DNA of 64,000 nucleotides. Source: JADLHS01 sp964594985 (GTDB taxonomy: Bacteria; Verrucomicrobiota; Verrucomicrobiia; Limisphaerales; JADLHS01). Of the stretch, positions 36,471 to 44,806 are shown one piece after another. The stretch spans positions 1-64,000 of the forward strand of contig CAZQNQ010000002.1 in assembly GCA_964594985.1 (NCBI GenBank), read 5' to 3'. Below the pieces are notes generated by a model. That model did no database searches, had not been told where the DNA came from, and saw nothing but the letters and a program-made list of their open reading frames with translations. The first letter of the stretch is position 1, and each line of letters begins with the position of its first letter. A program made the translations under genes and the position numbers.

Positions 36471-36879
36471 GTGCGCGCGAGTCGAGGTAGCTCTGCAACA
36501 AGATCGCGGCCGCCGTCTGGTCCACCTTCTCCTTGCGCTGGTCGCGCCGCATGCCGCCCTGGATCAAAAACTTTTGCGCCTGCGTCGTGGTCAAGCGCTC
36601 ATCCCACAACTTGAGCGGCACCGTCACCGCATCCTTCAAGGCGGCGGCAAACTCCTGCACCTTGAGCGCCGCCGGGCCGTAACTGCCGTCCATGTTGCGC
36701 GGCATGCCGATGAGGATGAGTTCAATTTCCTTTTCACGCAGGATTTCCTTCAGCCGCGCGAGGAAAGCCGCGAACGGCTCGGGCGGAATGTATTCGAGGG
36801 GCAGCGCGATCAGGTGCATCTCATCGCTCACCGCCACACCGACGCGCCGCGTGCCGTGGTCCAATCCCAAAATTCGCAT
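36466..36879 (-). CDS. ruvX: Holliday-junction-resolvase-like RNase H fold protein YqgF
   Basis: A 137-aa protein of the YqgF/RuvX family, acting in pre-16S rRNA 5' processing and/or DNA repair. The RNase H-fold strand MRILGLDHGTRRVGVAVSDE carries the first Asp; later GMPRNMDGS, WDERLTTTQA and the Asp of EKVDQTAAAILLQSYLD complete the acidic site. Length is normal. Confidence 0.93.
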   Translation of the reverse strand: MRILGLDHGTRRVGVAVSDEMHLIALPLEYIPPEPFAAFLARLKEILREKEIELILIGMPRNMDGSYGPAALKVQEFAAALKDAVTVPLKLWDERLTTTQAQKFLIQGGMRRDQRKEKVDQTAAAILLQSYLDSRAL

Positions 36880-36920
36880 GGGGAAATGTTAGAGGAGCAG
36901 TGGCTGAAACCAAGTCTGTT

Positions 36921-37199
36921 TCAGGGCGCGTAGCGATACGCGTGAAACTGGCGCTGGGCTTCTTGCACTCCTTGCCATTGATCTTGCGGGTGCCGTCATC
37001 GCTGACGATCAGAAAATCCGCCCGGGGGCCGAAGTCAAAAAAGCAGATTCCCTCGGGATTGCAGTCTGCGAACCGGATATCGGTGATGGCCTGCGGCGCG
37101 GCGGAAGTATCACAAGCGCCGGTGAAAACCACCGGTTCGCCCAATTTTCCCGCTGTAGCATTGAGCGTCAGCAGACTGGCGGGCACGGTCAGAATTTTT
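36921..37199 (-). pseudogene. Truncated, frameshifted C-terminal remnant (DUF3616-like ending)
   Basis: On the minus strand one frame reads VPASLLTLNATAGKLGEP and later PEGICFFDFGPRADFLIVSD then DGTRKINGKECK. After ECK the coding signal moves to another frame, giving EAQRQFHAYRYAP and a TGA at 36921-36923; a lost base would explain it. An in-frame TAA lies just upstream of ILTVPASLL, so the front of the gene is gone. The ending resembles DUF3616-type secreted proteins (SDDGT..I-GK-CK....FR); this is a weak family call. Confidence 0.45.
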
Positions 37200-37220
37200 T
37201 ATCCATGTTCATCCGATGGA

Positions 37221-37948
37221 TCAATCCTGCGTGATGGCGCGCAGCTCCGCTTCGAGCTGCTGCCGCAAGGTTTCGCGGTCGGCTTCGGTCGCTTCGCTGG
37301 GCACGCGGAACACGCGGCCCGTGACGACATCGCACCGCGCGAACGGCAACGGGATTTGAAAACGATCCCAGCTCTTGAGCCGGATTTTCCAGTTCAACCG
37401 GTACGCCGCGGGCACGATGGGCAAACCCGTGAGTTGCGCGGCGGCGATCACCCCGTCCCGCACGGTGTAACAAGGGCCGCGCGGCCCGTCGGGAGTGATG
37501 GCGAGATCGTAACCGCGCTCGCCCCAACCGACCAGTTCGCGCAACGCCTGCGCGCCGCGCCGCGATGATGAACCGCGCACCGGCTGCATCTTGAACATTT
37601 CCACGAGACACGCCAGCAGTCCGCCATCGCGACTGGCGCTGATCAACCCCGCCAGCTTCCGGTCGGGTTGCCGTCGGCGGACATACTTTCCATACAACGT
37701 CAACGCCAGCCCGAGCCGGTTGTGCCAGATGGCGAAGATGATCGGCTCCGTCTTTGTCCCGGAGAAATGGCCCGAGCGATCCTCCAGCCGGAAACGGATC
37801 GTCAGGCTGAGGCCCTGCACGAAAAGCCAGATGGATCGCGCAATCAGGCGTTGCTGCCACCTAGCTTTGTGCGGAATGACCACGCCGGACTTCGGCTTGG
37901 CGGGAGTTCTGGCAGCCGGCGCGTTGGATTCAGGCCCAGTTTCCATCC

Positions 37949-37952
<4 letters not shown>
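37221..37952 (-). CDS. DUF374-family lysophospholipid acyltransferase-like protein
   Basis: A 243-aa protein with IFAIWHNRLGLALTLYGKY, SASRDGGLLACLV, SSRRGAQALRELV and LAITPDGPRGPCYTVRDGVI, the conserved core of DUF374 proteins related to LpxL-type acyltransferases. A basic N-terminus is followed by a hydrophobic segment (SIWLFVQGLSLTI) that should anchor it to the inner membrane. It probably acts in lipid or LPS acylation. Its start overlaps the ruvA stop by 4 bases, so the two are translationally coupled although functionally unrelated. Confidence 0.85.
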
Positions 37953-38551
<599 letters not shown>

Positions 38552-38564
38552 GCGAAAGTTAAAA

Positions 38565-39146
38565 TTAAATCGGTTTGGCGGCGCTCAGGCTGAAGCGGCT
38601 GCGCTCTTGCGTCTGCGCCTGCGCCAAGGCGAGCGCCAAGGCATCCGCCGCGTCTGCCGCCGGAAGCTCCGTCAGTTGCAACATCCGTTGCACCATCTTG
38701 GCCACCGCGAGCTTCTGCGCCGCGCCGTAGCCGACGATGGCTTGCTTCACTTTGCGCGGCGCGATCTCGTAAATCTCCAAACCAGCTTCGCCGAGCACCG
38801 CCAGCGCCGCCCCGCGCGCTTCGCCCATGACGATGGCGGTCTTGATGTTTTGCGCGAAGAACAGCCCTTCCACCGCGCAAATGGTCGGCTGGAACTTGCG
38901 CAACACATCGCGTAACGTCTGGGAAATGTGCGCCAGACAGCGCGAGTGCGGCCAATCCTTCGGACAGGAGATCGTGCCGTGGGCCAGCGCGACGAGATTT
39001 GGCTTCGCGACTTCAATCACGCCATAACCCGTGCCGCGCAGCGAAGGGTCAAGGCCAAGGATGATCTGGTGCGGGCTGGAACGCGCCACCGGCAAAGCAA
39101 CAACCGCCGCCGCCCGCGACTTGCGTCCGCTGACGCGCGCGTTCAT
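38565..39146 (-). CDS. ruvC: Crossover junction endodeoxyribonuclease RuvC
   Basis: From the ATG at 39146 a 193-aa resolvase. It cuts Holliday junctions with four acidic residues: Asp in IILGLDPSLRGTGYGVIE, Glu in CAVEGLFFAQN and the acidic pair near AADAADALALALA. About 28 residues precede the usual N-terminus (MRILGIDPG in other species), which is longer than normal. A GTG at 39179 would add 11 more. It starts the ruvC-ruvA-DUF374 run. Confidence 0.92.
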   Translation of the reverse strand: MNARVSGRKSRAAAVVALPVARSSPHQIILGLDPSLRGTGYGVIEVAKPNLVALAHGTISCPKDWPHSRCLAHISQTLRDVLRKFQPTICAVEGLFFAQNIKTAIVMGEARGAALAVLGEAGLEIYEIAPRKVKQAIVGYGAAQKLAVAKMVQRMLQLTELPAADAADALALALAQAQTQERSRFSLSAAKPI

Positions 39147-39194
39147 TTCGTTGAATTGCTGGAGGGTGATGCCCACCACGGCACTGTGCCAATG

Positions 39195-39335
39195 AAAGCC
39201 CCTTCACAAAAGGAGAAAACCGCCCGGAGCGCGGACGGTCCCCGTCCGCAGCGGGTCGCAGCCGGGAAGGCCGCGAGCCATTATCACGATGCCGGAATAA
39301 TCACACGCTGCGAGCGGGGACCGCTCGCGATCCGT
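39195..39335. repeat. Intergenic inverted repeat between ruvC and thioesterase genes
   Basis: CGCGGACGGTCCCCGTCCGC is followed about 80 bases later by GAGCGGGGACCGCTCGCGATCC. Both halves are internally symmetric. It resembles the other dispersed palindromes but has no second copy in the window that I can see. Confidence 0.5.
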
Positions 39336-39800
39336 TCAAGCTTTGCAGACCCAACTCGCATCCCCGATGAAGTCCGCCATCATCAGCGAAGCATCCGCCG
39401 ACCGGATCGGCATGTATTTGCCGGTGGCTTGCACCAGCGGTTCGCCAACAGCGTTCAACACGGCCGCCTTCGCCTCGAAGATGCGGCCCTTGCGGTCCGC
39501 GACCAATTCGCTCGTGACCAGGACTTCCGTGTCGGGAATCAGCGGCTGGAGATAACGCACGTTCAACTCCGCGCAGAAGGCGAACTTGCGCGTCGCCACC
39601 ACGCACGCCCAGACCATGATCTCATCCAGCACCGTCGCCGTGATACCACCATGCACCACGCCTTTGAAACCGATGTGTTCCGGGCAGGGTCGGAACTTCG
39701 CCGTCACCACGTTTCCCTCCGCGTGAAACCGCAGCTTAAGCCCGCGCGGGTTTGACTCACCGCAGACAAAGCACGAGTGCGTGTGGGGAAGTTCTTTCAT
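39336..39800 (-). CDS. PaaI-type hotdog-fold thioesterase
   Basis: A 154-aa protein with the hotdog signature GVVHGGITATVLDEIM, where HGG and the following Asp/Glu belong to the acyl-CoA thioesterase active site, and LNVRYLQPLIPDTEVLV. The N-terminus has an unusual Cys pair in SCFVCGESNPRGLKLRF, a zinc-ribbon-like start seen in a subgroup of these enzymes. It probably hydrolyses acyl-CoA; the substrate is not known. Confidence 0.85.
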   Translation of the reverse strand: MKELPHTHSCFVCGESNPRGLKLRFHAEGNVVTAKFRPCPEHIGFKGVVHGGITATVLDEIMVWACVVATRKFAFCAELNVRYLQPLIPDTEVLVTSELVADRKGRIFEAKAAVLNAVGEPLVQATGKYMPIRSADASLMMADFIGDASWVCKA

Positions 39801-39808
39801 TCCAAATT

Positions 39809-39917
39809 TTCAACCACGGATGGACACGGATAAACACGGATGGGAAAGGCTGCCGCCAATTTCACGTTCTGTGTCAAAATCTTATCCGTGTTCATCTGTG
39901 CCCATCCGTGGTTAAAG
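39809..39917. repeat. Dispersed palindromic repeat (family B, copy 2)
   Basis: AACCACGGATGGACACGGAT and ATCTGTGCCCATCCGTGGTT are outer arms around a short centre, 25 bases before the thioesterase start codon region. It matches the copies at 36370 and 43350. Confidence 0.85.
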
Positions 39918-39924
39918 TTTTCCG

Positions 39925-42057
39925 TCACTTCGCCTGTGCGCCGATCTTTTTCAGGAACGGCTCGATCGAGCGCGCCCGCCCGAGAAATTTCTCGATGCTC
40001 ACGTTCACGTCCCGCGAATCGCCCTGGGCGTAAATCTCGTCGCGCATCTTGCGACCGGTGGCGATGTCGAAATAACCGTCGGGCGCGCTCTCGAACACCG
40101 TCGCCATGTCCGCCGCGATGGCGTCCGCCCACGCGTAACCGTAGTAACCCGCGTCGTAGCCGGTGAAGTGCCCGAAGTAGCAGAGGAACGCCGTGCCCTC
40201 CGGCAACGGCAGGAACGTGTCGCTCATGATCTTGGTCGAGAGCGGCAGACCTTCGGCGGCGTTCTGGTCGGTGATCTGGTCGTGCAACACGAGGTCCATC
40301 AAGCCGAACGACAACTGCCGGCGATAATGACAGCCATACGTCGCGTATTTCGCGGCTTTGAGCTGGTCGAGAATCTCCGGCGGGATGCGCTTGGACGGAT
40401 CGCGATAATCCGCCGCAAAACCATCCAGCACCTTCTTGTCCCACACCCACGCCTCCAACATCTGCGACGGCGCTTCGACAAAATCGCGCGGCACGCTCGT
40501 GCCGGAGAAACGGACAAAGTTCGCGCGCGTCAGGATGGCGTGCATCGCGTGGCCGAATTCGTGGAACAAGGTTTCCACCGAATCATGATCGAGCAGCGAC
40601 GGCTTGTCCGCGGACGGCGGCGTGAAGTTGCACACGAGCGAAACGACCGGGCGCTGATACGAACCGTCCGCGAGCCGCTTGCCGTCAATCAACGGGAACA
40701 TCGCGAAGTGATGGTATTTGCCTTCGCGCGGAAACATGTCGAGATAGAAGAAACCCAGCGGCTCGCCGCTTTGCGCGTCACTCACCGCCCAAAGTTGCAG
40801 GTCATCCACCCACTTGTAAGGCGCTTCGACGCGCTCAAACTTCAGCCCGAAGATGCGTTGGTAAATGGCGAACATGCCGTCGAGCGCGCTGCTCAACGGG
40901 AAGAAATTCCGCAACTGCTCGCTGTCCACGTTGTATTTCGTCTTGCGCAACTGCTCGGCATAATAACGCCAGTCCCAGATGTTGATGCGCGCGTCGGCAT
41001 CGCCCGTCTCGGCGATCTTCAACTTTTGAAACTCGGCCAGCTCCGCCTCCATCTTCGGCTGCAGACCGTCGCGCAGCTTTTCCTCGAACTCGATGGCCGT
41101 CTTGCCATTCTTCGCCATCTTCACTTCGAGCTGATAATCCGCCCAGTTCTGGTAACCCAGCTTGGTCGCGATCTGATAGCGCAGCGCGAGAATCTTCTCG
41201 ATGAGCGGCGTGTTCTCGGCCTTGGCCAGACTGCTCTGCTCAATCAACAACTGCTGGCGGACCTTCTCGCTTTTGACGTGCTCCATCACCGCGAGATATT
41301 GCCAAGTGACGTTGACCTTGATGCTGTATTCGTCATCGCCGGTCTTCACGCCAGGCGCGGTGAGCAGGCTCTCGGGCGCACCGTCCAGTTCCGCCTTGGT
41401 GAACTTCAGTGTCTGCTGCGCCTTGGTGACGTTGCTCTCAAAGTCCGTGCTGACGGCGGAAAGCTCCTTGCGCAACTTCTCGACTTCATCGCGCTGTGGC
41501 TTGGGCAACGAGAGCCCCGCCCGGCGATAATCGCGCATCGTCTCGGTGAACAACTTCGCCTCCTCGCCGCTCAACTGCGGGTTCGTGTCCGCGTAAGCCT
41601 TCACCGCGCGATACACATCCTCGCGATAATCCAGCCCGACGGCCCATTCCTGCAATTTCTTGACCGCCTCGGTCGCCGCCTCGCGCAGCACCGCATTCGT
41701 GCTGGTCTCCTTGATGAGATAGATGCGGTTCATCGCCTCGGCGATCAACACCGCGTTGGCATCGAGCGCGCCGATGGTGTTGGTGAAAGTCACCTGGTTC
41801 TGCGCGAGTTTGCCGATGCGATCCAACGCCGCGTTGGCGTTGGTCATCGTCTGGTCCGTCGTCTTGGTGATGGCCTCGGGCGTGGTCTCAAACTGCGGCA
41901 GGCGCAGGAGGTTTTGGAACGGTTTCCCGGCTTGTTGAAAATCTTTCAGCGTCTTCACATCGGTTTTGGGTTCAGTCGGACAACATGAATCCTTGGTGGA
42001 GGAACAAGAGGTCGCCACGGCAGCGAGCGCCAGCAAACAAAGTTGTTTCGCGAACAT
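39925..42057 (-). CDS. M3-family oligopeptidase, lipoprotein
   Basis: A 710-aa zinc peptidase of the thimet oligopeptidase/Dcp family, cleaving short peptides. The metal motif is FHEFGHAMHAIL (HExxH with the family's HEFGH) and the distal glutamate lies in FVEAPSQMLE. The ATG at 42057 starts a lipoprotein signal (FAKQLCLLALAAVATSCSS), with the lipid-modified Cys at 18. M3 enzymes are usually cytoplasmic, so export to the periplasm or outer membrane is notable but known in some lineages. The reading frame is open upstream to 42492 but that stretch overlaps a repeat and the divergent ABC gene. Confidence 0.9.
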   Translation of the reverse strand: MFAKQLCLLALAAVATSCSSTKDSCCPTEPKTDVKTLKDFQQAGKPFQNLLRLPQFETTPEAITKTTDQTMTNANAALDRIGKLAQNQVTFTNTIGALDANAVLIAEAMNRIYLIKETSTNAVLREAATEAVKKLQEWAVGLDYREDVYRAVKAYADTNPQLSGEEAKLFTETMRDYRRAGLSLPKPQRDEVEKLRKELSAVSTDFESNVTKAQQTLKFTKAELDGAPESLLTAPGVKTGDDEYSIKVNVTWQYLAVMEHVKSEKVRQQLLIEQSSLAKAENTPLIEKILALRYQIATKLGYQNWADYQLEVKMAKNGKTAIEFEEKLRDGLQPKMEAELAEFQKLKIAETGDADARINIWDWRYYAEQLRKTKYNVDSEQLRNFFPLSSALDGMFAIYQRIFGLKFERVEAPYKWVDDLQLWAVSDAQSGEPLGFFYLDMFPREGKYHHFAMFPLIDGKRLADGSYQRPVVSLVCNFTPPSADKPSLLDHDSVETLFHEFGHAMHAILTRANFVRFSGTSVPRDFVEAPSQMLEAWVWDKKVLDGFAADYRDPSKRIPPEILDQLKAAKYATYGCHYRRQLSFGLMDLVLHDQITDQNAAEGLPLSTKIMSDTFLPLPEGTAFLCYFGHFTGYDAGYYGYAWADAIAADMATVFESAPDGYFDIATGRKMRDEIYAQGDSRDVNVSIEKFLGRARSIEPFLKKIGAQAK

Positions 42058-42104
42058 GGCACGCAAACTAGCCGTGGTTCGCGGAGGCATCAAGCCATTT
42101 GGCA

Positions 42105-42222
42105 GGAGCGCGGCTGTGTGCAAAGCACCAGCCGCAGCAACTCCGTAAGACCAAAGCTTGGAACTGTGCAACGGCGTGGAAATCATCATGCGCTGCGGCT
42201 GGTCTGCGACACAGCCGCGCTC
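42105..42222. repeat. Dispersed palindromic repeat, GAGCGCGGCTGTGT type (family C, copy 1)
   Basis: GGAGCGCGGCTGTGTGCAAA and CTGCGACACAGCCGCGCTCC are outer arms; CAGCCGCAGC and GCTGCGGCTG are the inner arms. It sits between the divergent M3 peptidase and ABC ATPase genes and matches 43633-43750. Confidence 0.85.
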
Positions 42223-42316
42223 CGTGAGCGAGGTGCCCCACATGCTTGTGCCAAACCGGGTTGAACTCCACGCGTGACACTTCGCGACCGACTTCCGACA
42301 CTGGCGCGACGCGCCG

Positions 42317-43327
42317 ATGGCCCTGCTCGAAATCAAAAACCTGCAACTCGACTTTGTCTCTCCCGACGGCAGCGCCCGCGCCGTGGACGATGTTTCGCTC
42401 TCGCTTGCCGCCGGTGAAACCGTCTGCCTCGTCGGTGAAAGCGGTTGCGGCAAAAGTGTCACCGCGCAATCCATCGCCCGACTCGTCCCCACGCCTCCGG
42501 CCCGCTATGCGGCGGGGGAAATTCTGCTCAACGGCCACGATGTGCTAAAGATGTCGGAGCCGGAGTTGCGCAACATTCGCGGCAGCGTGGTGAGCTACGT
42601 CTTTCAAGACCCGAGTGCGTCGTTGAATCCCGTCTTTCGCGTCGGCGCACAGATCAAGGAAGCGCTCAAATTACACCGGCCCCTCACCCGGCCTTCGGCC
42701 ACCCTCTCCCCATCCGATGGGGAGAGGGACGGGGGGAGGGGTTCTTACGACGCCGAAGTCATCAGGCTGCTGAAACTCGTCGGCATCCCTGCGCCGGAAT
42801 CGCGGGCGAACAATTACCCCTTCGAGATGTCCGGCGGGATGCAACAACGCGTGATGATCGCGATGGCGTTGGCGAGCGAACCCAAACTGCTCGTCGCCGA
42901 CGAACCCACCACCGCGCTCGACGTGACGATTCAAGCGCAGATTCTCGATTTGCTCCGCGACCTCAAGCAACGCCTCGGCATGGCGATCCTGCTCATCACG
43001 CACAACCTCGGCATCGTCGGCGACATCGCGGATCGCGTGGCGGTGATGTATGCGGGGCAGATCGTGGAACTCGCGCCCGCGCGGGAATTGTTGCAGCGTC
43101 CGCTGCATCCTTACACGAAAGCGTTGATGGCCAGCGTGCCAAAGCTGCACGGTGAAGCGAAGCGTTTGACGGCAATCCCCGGCAACGTGCCGCGCATCGG
43201 AAATTTCCCTGCTGGCTGCCGTTTCGCGCCGCGTTGTCCCATCGCCAAACCGGAATGCAGTCAGACGGCACCGGAGTTGATCGAAGTCGAACCGCAGCGC
43301 TGGGTGCGTTGTCCGTTTTGGAAATGA
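42317..43327 (+). CDS. Oligopeptide/dipeptide ABC transporter ATP-binding protein (OppD/DppD-like)
   Basis: A 336-aa ATPase: Walker A GESGCGKSV, Q-loop YVFQDPSASLNP, signature EMSGGMQQR, Walker B LLVADEPTTALD and the H-loop in LLITHNLGI. The C-terminus has the oligopeptide-family extension LHPYTKALMASVP and GCRFAPRCPIAKPEC. It energises peptide import with permeases not found next to it. Residues about 122-142 (PLTRPSATLSPSDGERDGG) are encoded by a dispersed palindromic repeat lying in frame, between the Q-loop and the signature motif. It may therefore be disrupted or carry a tolerated surface loop. Confidence 0.88.
   Translation: MALLEIKNLQLDFVSPDGSARAVDDVSLSLAAGETVCLVGESGCGKSVTAQSIARLVPTPPARYAAGEILLNGHDVLKMSEPELRNIRGSVVSYVFQDPSASLNPVFRVGAQIKEALKLHRPLTRPSATLSPSDGERDGGRGSYDAEVIRLLKLVGIPAPESRANNYPFEMSGGMQQRVMIAMALASEPKLLVADEPTTALDVTIQAQILDLLRDLKQRLGMAILLITHNLGIVGDIADRVAVMYAGQIVELAPARELLQRPLHPYTKALMASVPKLHGEAKRLTAIPGNVPRIGNFPAGCRFAPRCPIAKPECSQTAPELIEVEPQRWVRCPFWK
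42680..42742. repeat. Dispersed palindromic repeat inside the ABC ATPase gene (family A, copy 1)
   Basis: CCCTCACCCGGCC, CCCTCTCCCCATCC and GGATGGGGAGAGGG then GGGGGGAGGGG form a hairpin of the same kind as the intergenic copies at 50366 and 61906. The insertion length keeps the ATPase frame open. Confidence 0.85.
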
Positions 43328-43349
43328 CCACACTAACAAGTCTGGACCC

Positions 43350-43488
43350 TCAACCACGGATGAACACCGATGGGCACGGATTGGGACAGAAAGCTGACGC
43401 GAATTTCACGAATTAGCGCTAATTCGCGGAATTTGCGTCAAACCGTTTTCCATCCGTGTTAATTCGTGTCCATCCGTGGTTAAAATCT
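43350..43488. repeat. Dispersed palindromic repeat (family B, copy 3)
   Basis: AACCACGGATGAACACCGAT and GTGTCCATCCGTGGTTAAAA are outer arms. The centre holds a second palindrome, ACGAATTAGCGCTAATTCG. Confidence 0.85.
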
Positions 43489-43574
43489 CCTACGCCGCGT
43501 CTGTTGTTCCAACGGCGTGACCGGATCCCACGTGAGCCGTTGGCTGGAACGAAAGCGTTCGGGTTCACCACGAC

Positions 43575-43602
43575 GGCGCGCCGGGGACTGACGCGCCCTA
43601 CC
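43575..43602. repeat. Dispersed intergenic repeat, fragment (family J)
   Basis: GGGGACTGACGCGCCCTACC repeats the first bases of the window. Between 43328 and 43909 no gene can be supported: the 582 bases are filled by families B, J and C. Confidence 0.5.
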
Positions 43603-43632
43603 AGCCTCGCGGCGAACGGAAGCTTAATCTTC

Positions 43633-43750
43633 AGGAGCGCGGCTGTGTCGCAGACCAGCCGCAGCAAGGTGGCCTTTCCTGTGATGCGCCATTTACGCCG
43701 GTTGGCCGTGCTGCGGCTGATCCCGCGGCGCGGGACACAGCCGCGCTCCG
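43633..43750. repeat. Dispersed palindromic repeat (family C, copy 2)
   Basis: GGAGCGCGGCTGTGTCGCAG and GGGACACAGCCGCGCTCC are outer arms; CCAGCCGCAGC and GCTGCGGCTG are inner arms. It matches 42105-42222. Confidence 0.85.
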
Positions 43751-43897
43751 GGCGCGGTGGCCGGCCGCAAGGACCTTTTGGGCGTTGACCGGTTTGGGCC
43801 GCAGACCTAAAGTTTGCCGCGTGACCGGGATGAAACAGGAAAGCTCCATTCCATGTTCGGGCCATATAATTCCAATAGTTTGGAATCAATTCCATAT

Positions 43898-43916
43898 AAC
43901 TAATTAGTTATGCAAC
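43898..43916. repeat. Left member of a 19-base inverted pair around a small membrane gene
   Basis: TAACTAATTAGTTATGCAA overlaps the start codon of the 91-aa gene (ATG at 43910). Its reverse complement occurs with one mismatch at 44202-44220. The core ATAACTAATTAGTTAT is itself a perfect palindrome. Confidence 0.65.
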
Positions 43917-44185
43917 CTGAAAAGGAATCGCCTGCTATCCCAAAGAAGTCGCCCAGTCTTGGGCACCGTTGCGCGGGCGTTTTCTTTGGAGGAGTGACCG
44001 GGGCTGTCCTATTTGTGATCCTTTTTCTCATTCTCAATTCAAGCGGGATGGTCTCTGGCTATGATCGGATCTTTGATCGATTTGCTTTATGGGGAGCGAT
44101 AGCTGGAGGCATCTTCGGTTTCATATTTCCTCGACCCCTTATTGCGATTGGTTCACTTATCGGGCTTTGCTTACCTGGATGCTGA
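43910..44185 (+). CDS. Small two-helix membrane protein, unknown
   Basis: A 91-aa protein. A polar N-terminus is followed by membrane segments VFFGGVTGAVLFVILFLIL and ALWGAIAGGIFGFIF, and a third weak one (AIGSLIGLCL). No family is recognised. The base composition is lower in GC than the neighbours. It is bracketed by near-perfect 19-base inverted repeats, the left one running into its start codon, so it may have moved as a unit. Confidence 0.55.
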   Translation: MQPEKESPAIPKKSPSLGHRCAGVFFGGVTGAVLFVILFLILNSSGMVSGYDRIFDRFALWGAIAGGIFGFIFPRPLIAIGSLIGLCLPGC

Positions 44186-44201
44186 GACGATGAATCCGAC
44201 A

Positions 44202-44220
44202 TTGCATAACTAAATAGTTA
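44202..44220. repeat. Right member of the 19-base inverted pair
   Basis: TTGCATAACTAAATAGTTA is the inverse of 43898-43916 with one mismatch. It lies 16 bases after the small gene's stop and 15 before the next gene. Confidence 0.65.
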
Positions 44221-44234
44221 AGCGATTAGACACC

Positions 44235-44705
44235 ATGCCAGACCCGTCGCTCCCAAAAATTGAAAAAGTTACCACCGAAGATAGCGAAGATGTTCGGATT
44301 GTTCGGCAGTGGCATAAGAATGGCCGATTGATTACGGAGATTCGGGGCAAGCGCAGAGCGAACGGGAGTTTTGTCTATCACGGCGAGTCGAGGCAATGGA
44401 GTTCGGACGGGGAACTCATAGGTTCGTTTACCATGCAAGACGGCACTGGCGTCTGGCGTCAGTGGTTCGACAATGGACAGTTGTTCGGAGAAATGCCGAT
44501 GGTTAAAGGCCAGTTCACAGGTTTGCAGCGCGGTTGGGACGAAACAGGTTATCTGATGGTCGAGCGATTCTGGTATCGAGGTAAGCTTGTGCCAAAAAAA
44601 CGGTATCAAAAGCTACAGACGACAGACGCAGAAATTCCGCAGTATCCCAACGAAGCTTTTGCGACCATTGCACAAAAAAGAAAGAGAAATGCGCAGGTTG
44701 GCTAA
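44235..44705 (+). CDS. MORN/YwqK-like repeat protein
   Basis: A 156-aa protein with imperfect repeats of the type W..NG.L..E....G...G....W...G.L, as in VRQWHKNGRLITEIRG, YHGESRQWSSDGELIGSF, VWRQWFDNGQLFGEMP and RGWDETGYLMVERFWY. Such MORN-like units are found in YwqK-family proteins listed as antitoxins of polymorphic toxins and in other surface or regulatory proteins. No signal peptide and no toxin gene are seen next to it. The C-terminal tail is basic. Confidence 0.65.
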   Translation: MPDPSLPKIEKVTTEDSEDVRIVRQWHKNGRLITEIRGKRRANGSFVYHGESRQWSSDGELIGSFTMQDGTGVWRQWFDNGQLFGEMPMVKGQFTGLQRGWDETGYLMVERFWYRGKLVPKKRYQKLQTTDAEIPQYPNEAFATIAQKRKRNAQVG

Positions 44706-44806
44706 CCACAGCACTGAAGCGACCGTCACCTCTGACGCAGCCATTTTCATCCCTCCCCACTTTCCTCTTTGGCCCGCGGGCGTCCGTCCTTAGACTCCGG
44801 CCCGCA

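Noticed and set aside
40168..41988. 606-codon plus-strand frame across the M3 peptidase gene
   Set aside because: Arg/His/Leu-rich shadow translation; the minus strand has HEFGH and a lipobox.
43419..43895. 158-codon minus-strand frame
   Set aside because: It is built from families B, J and C palindromic repeats (NHGWTRINTDG-type translation) and has no domain.
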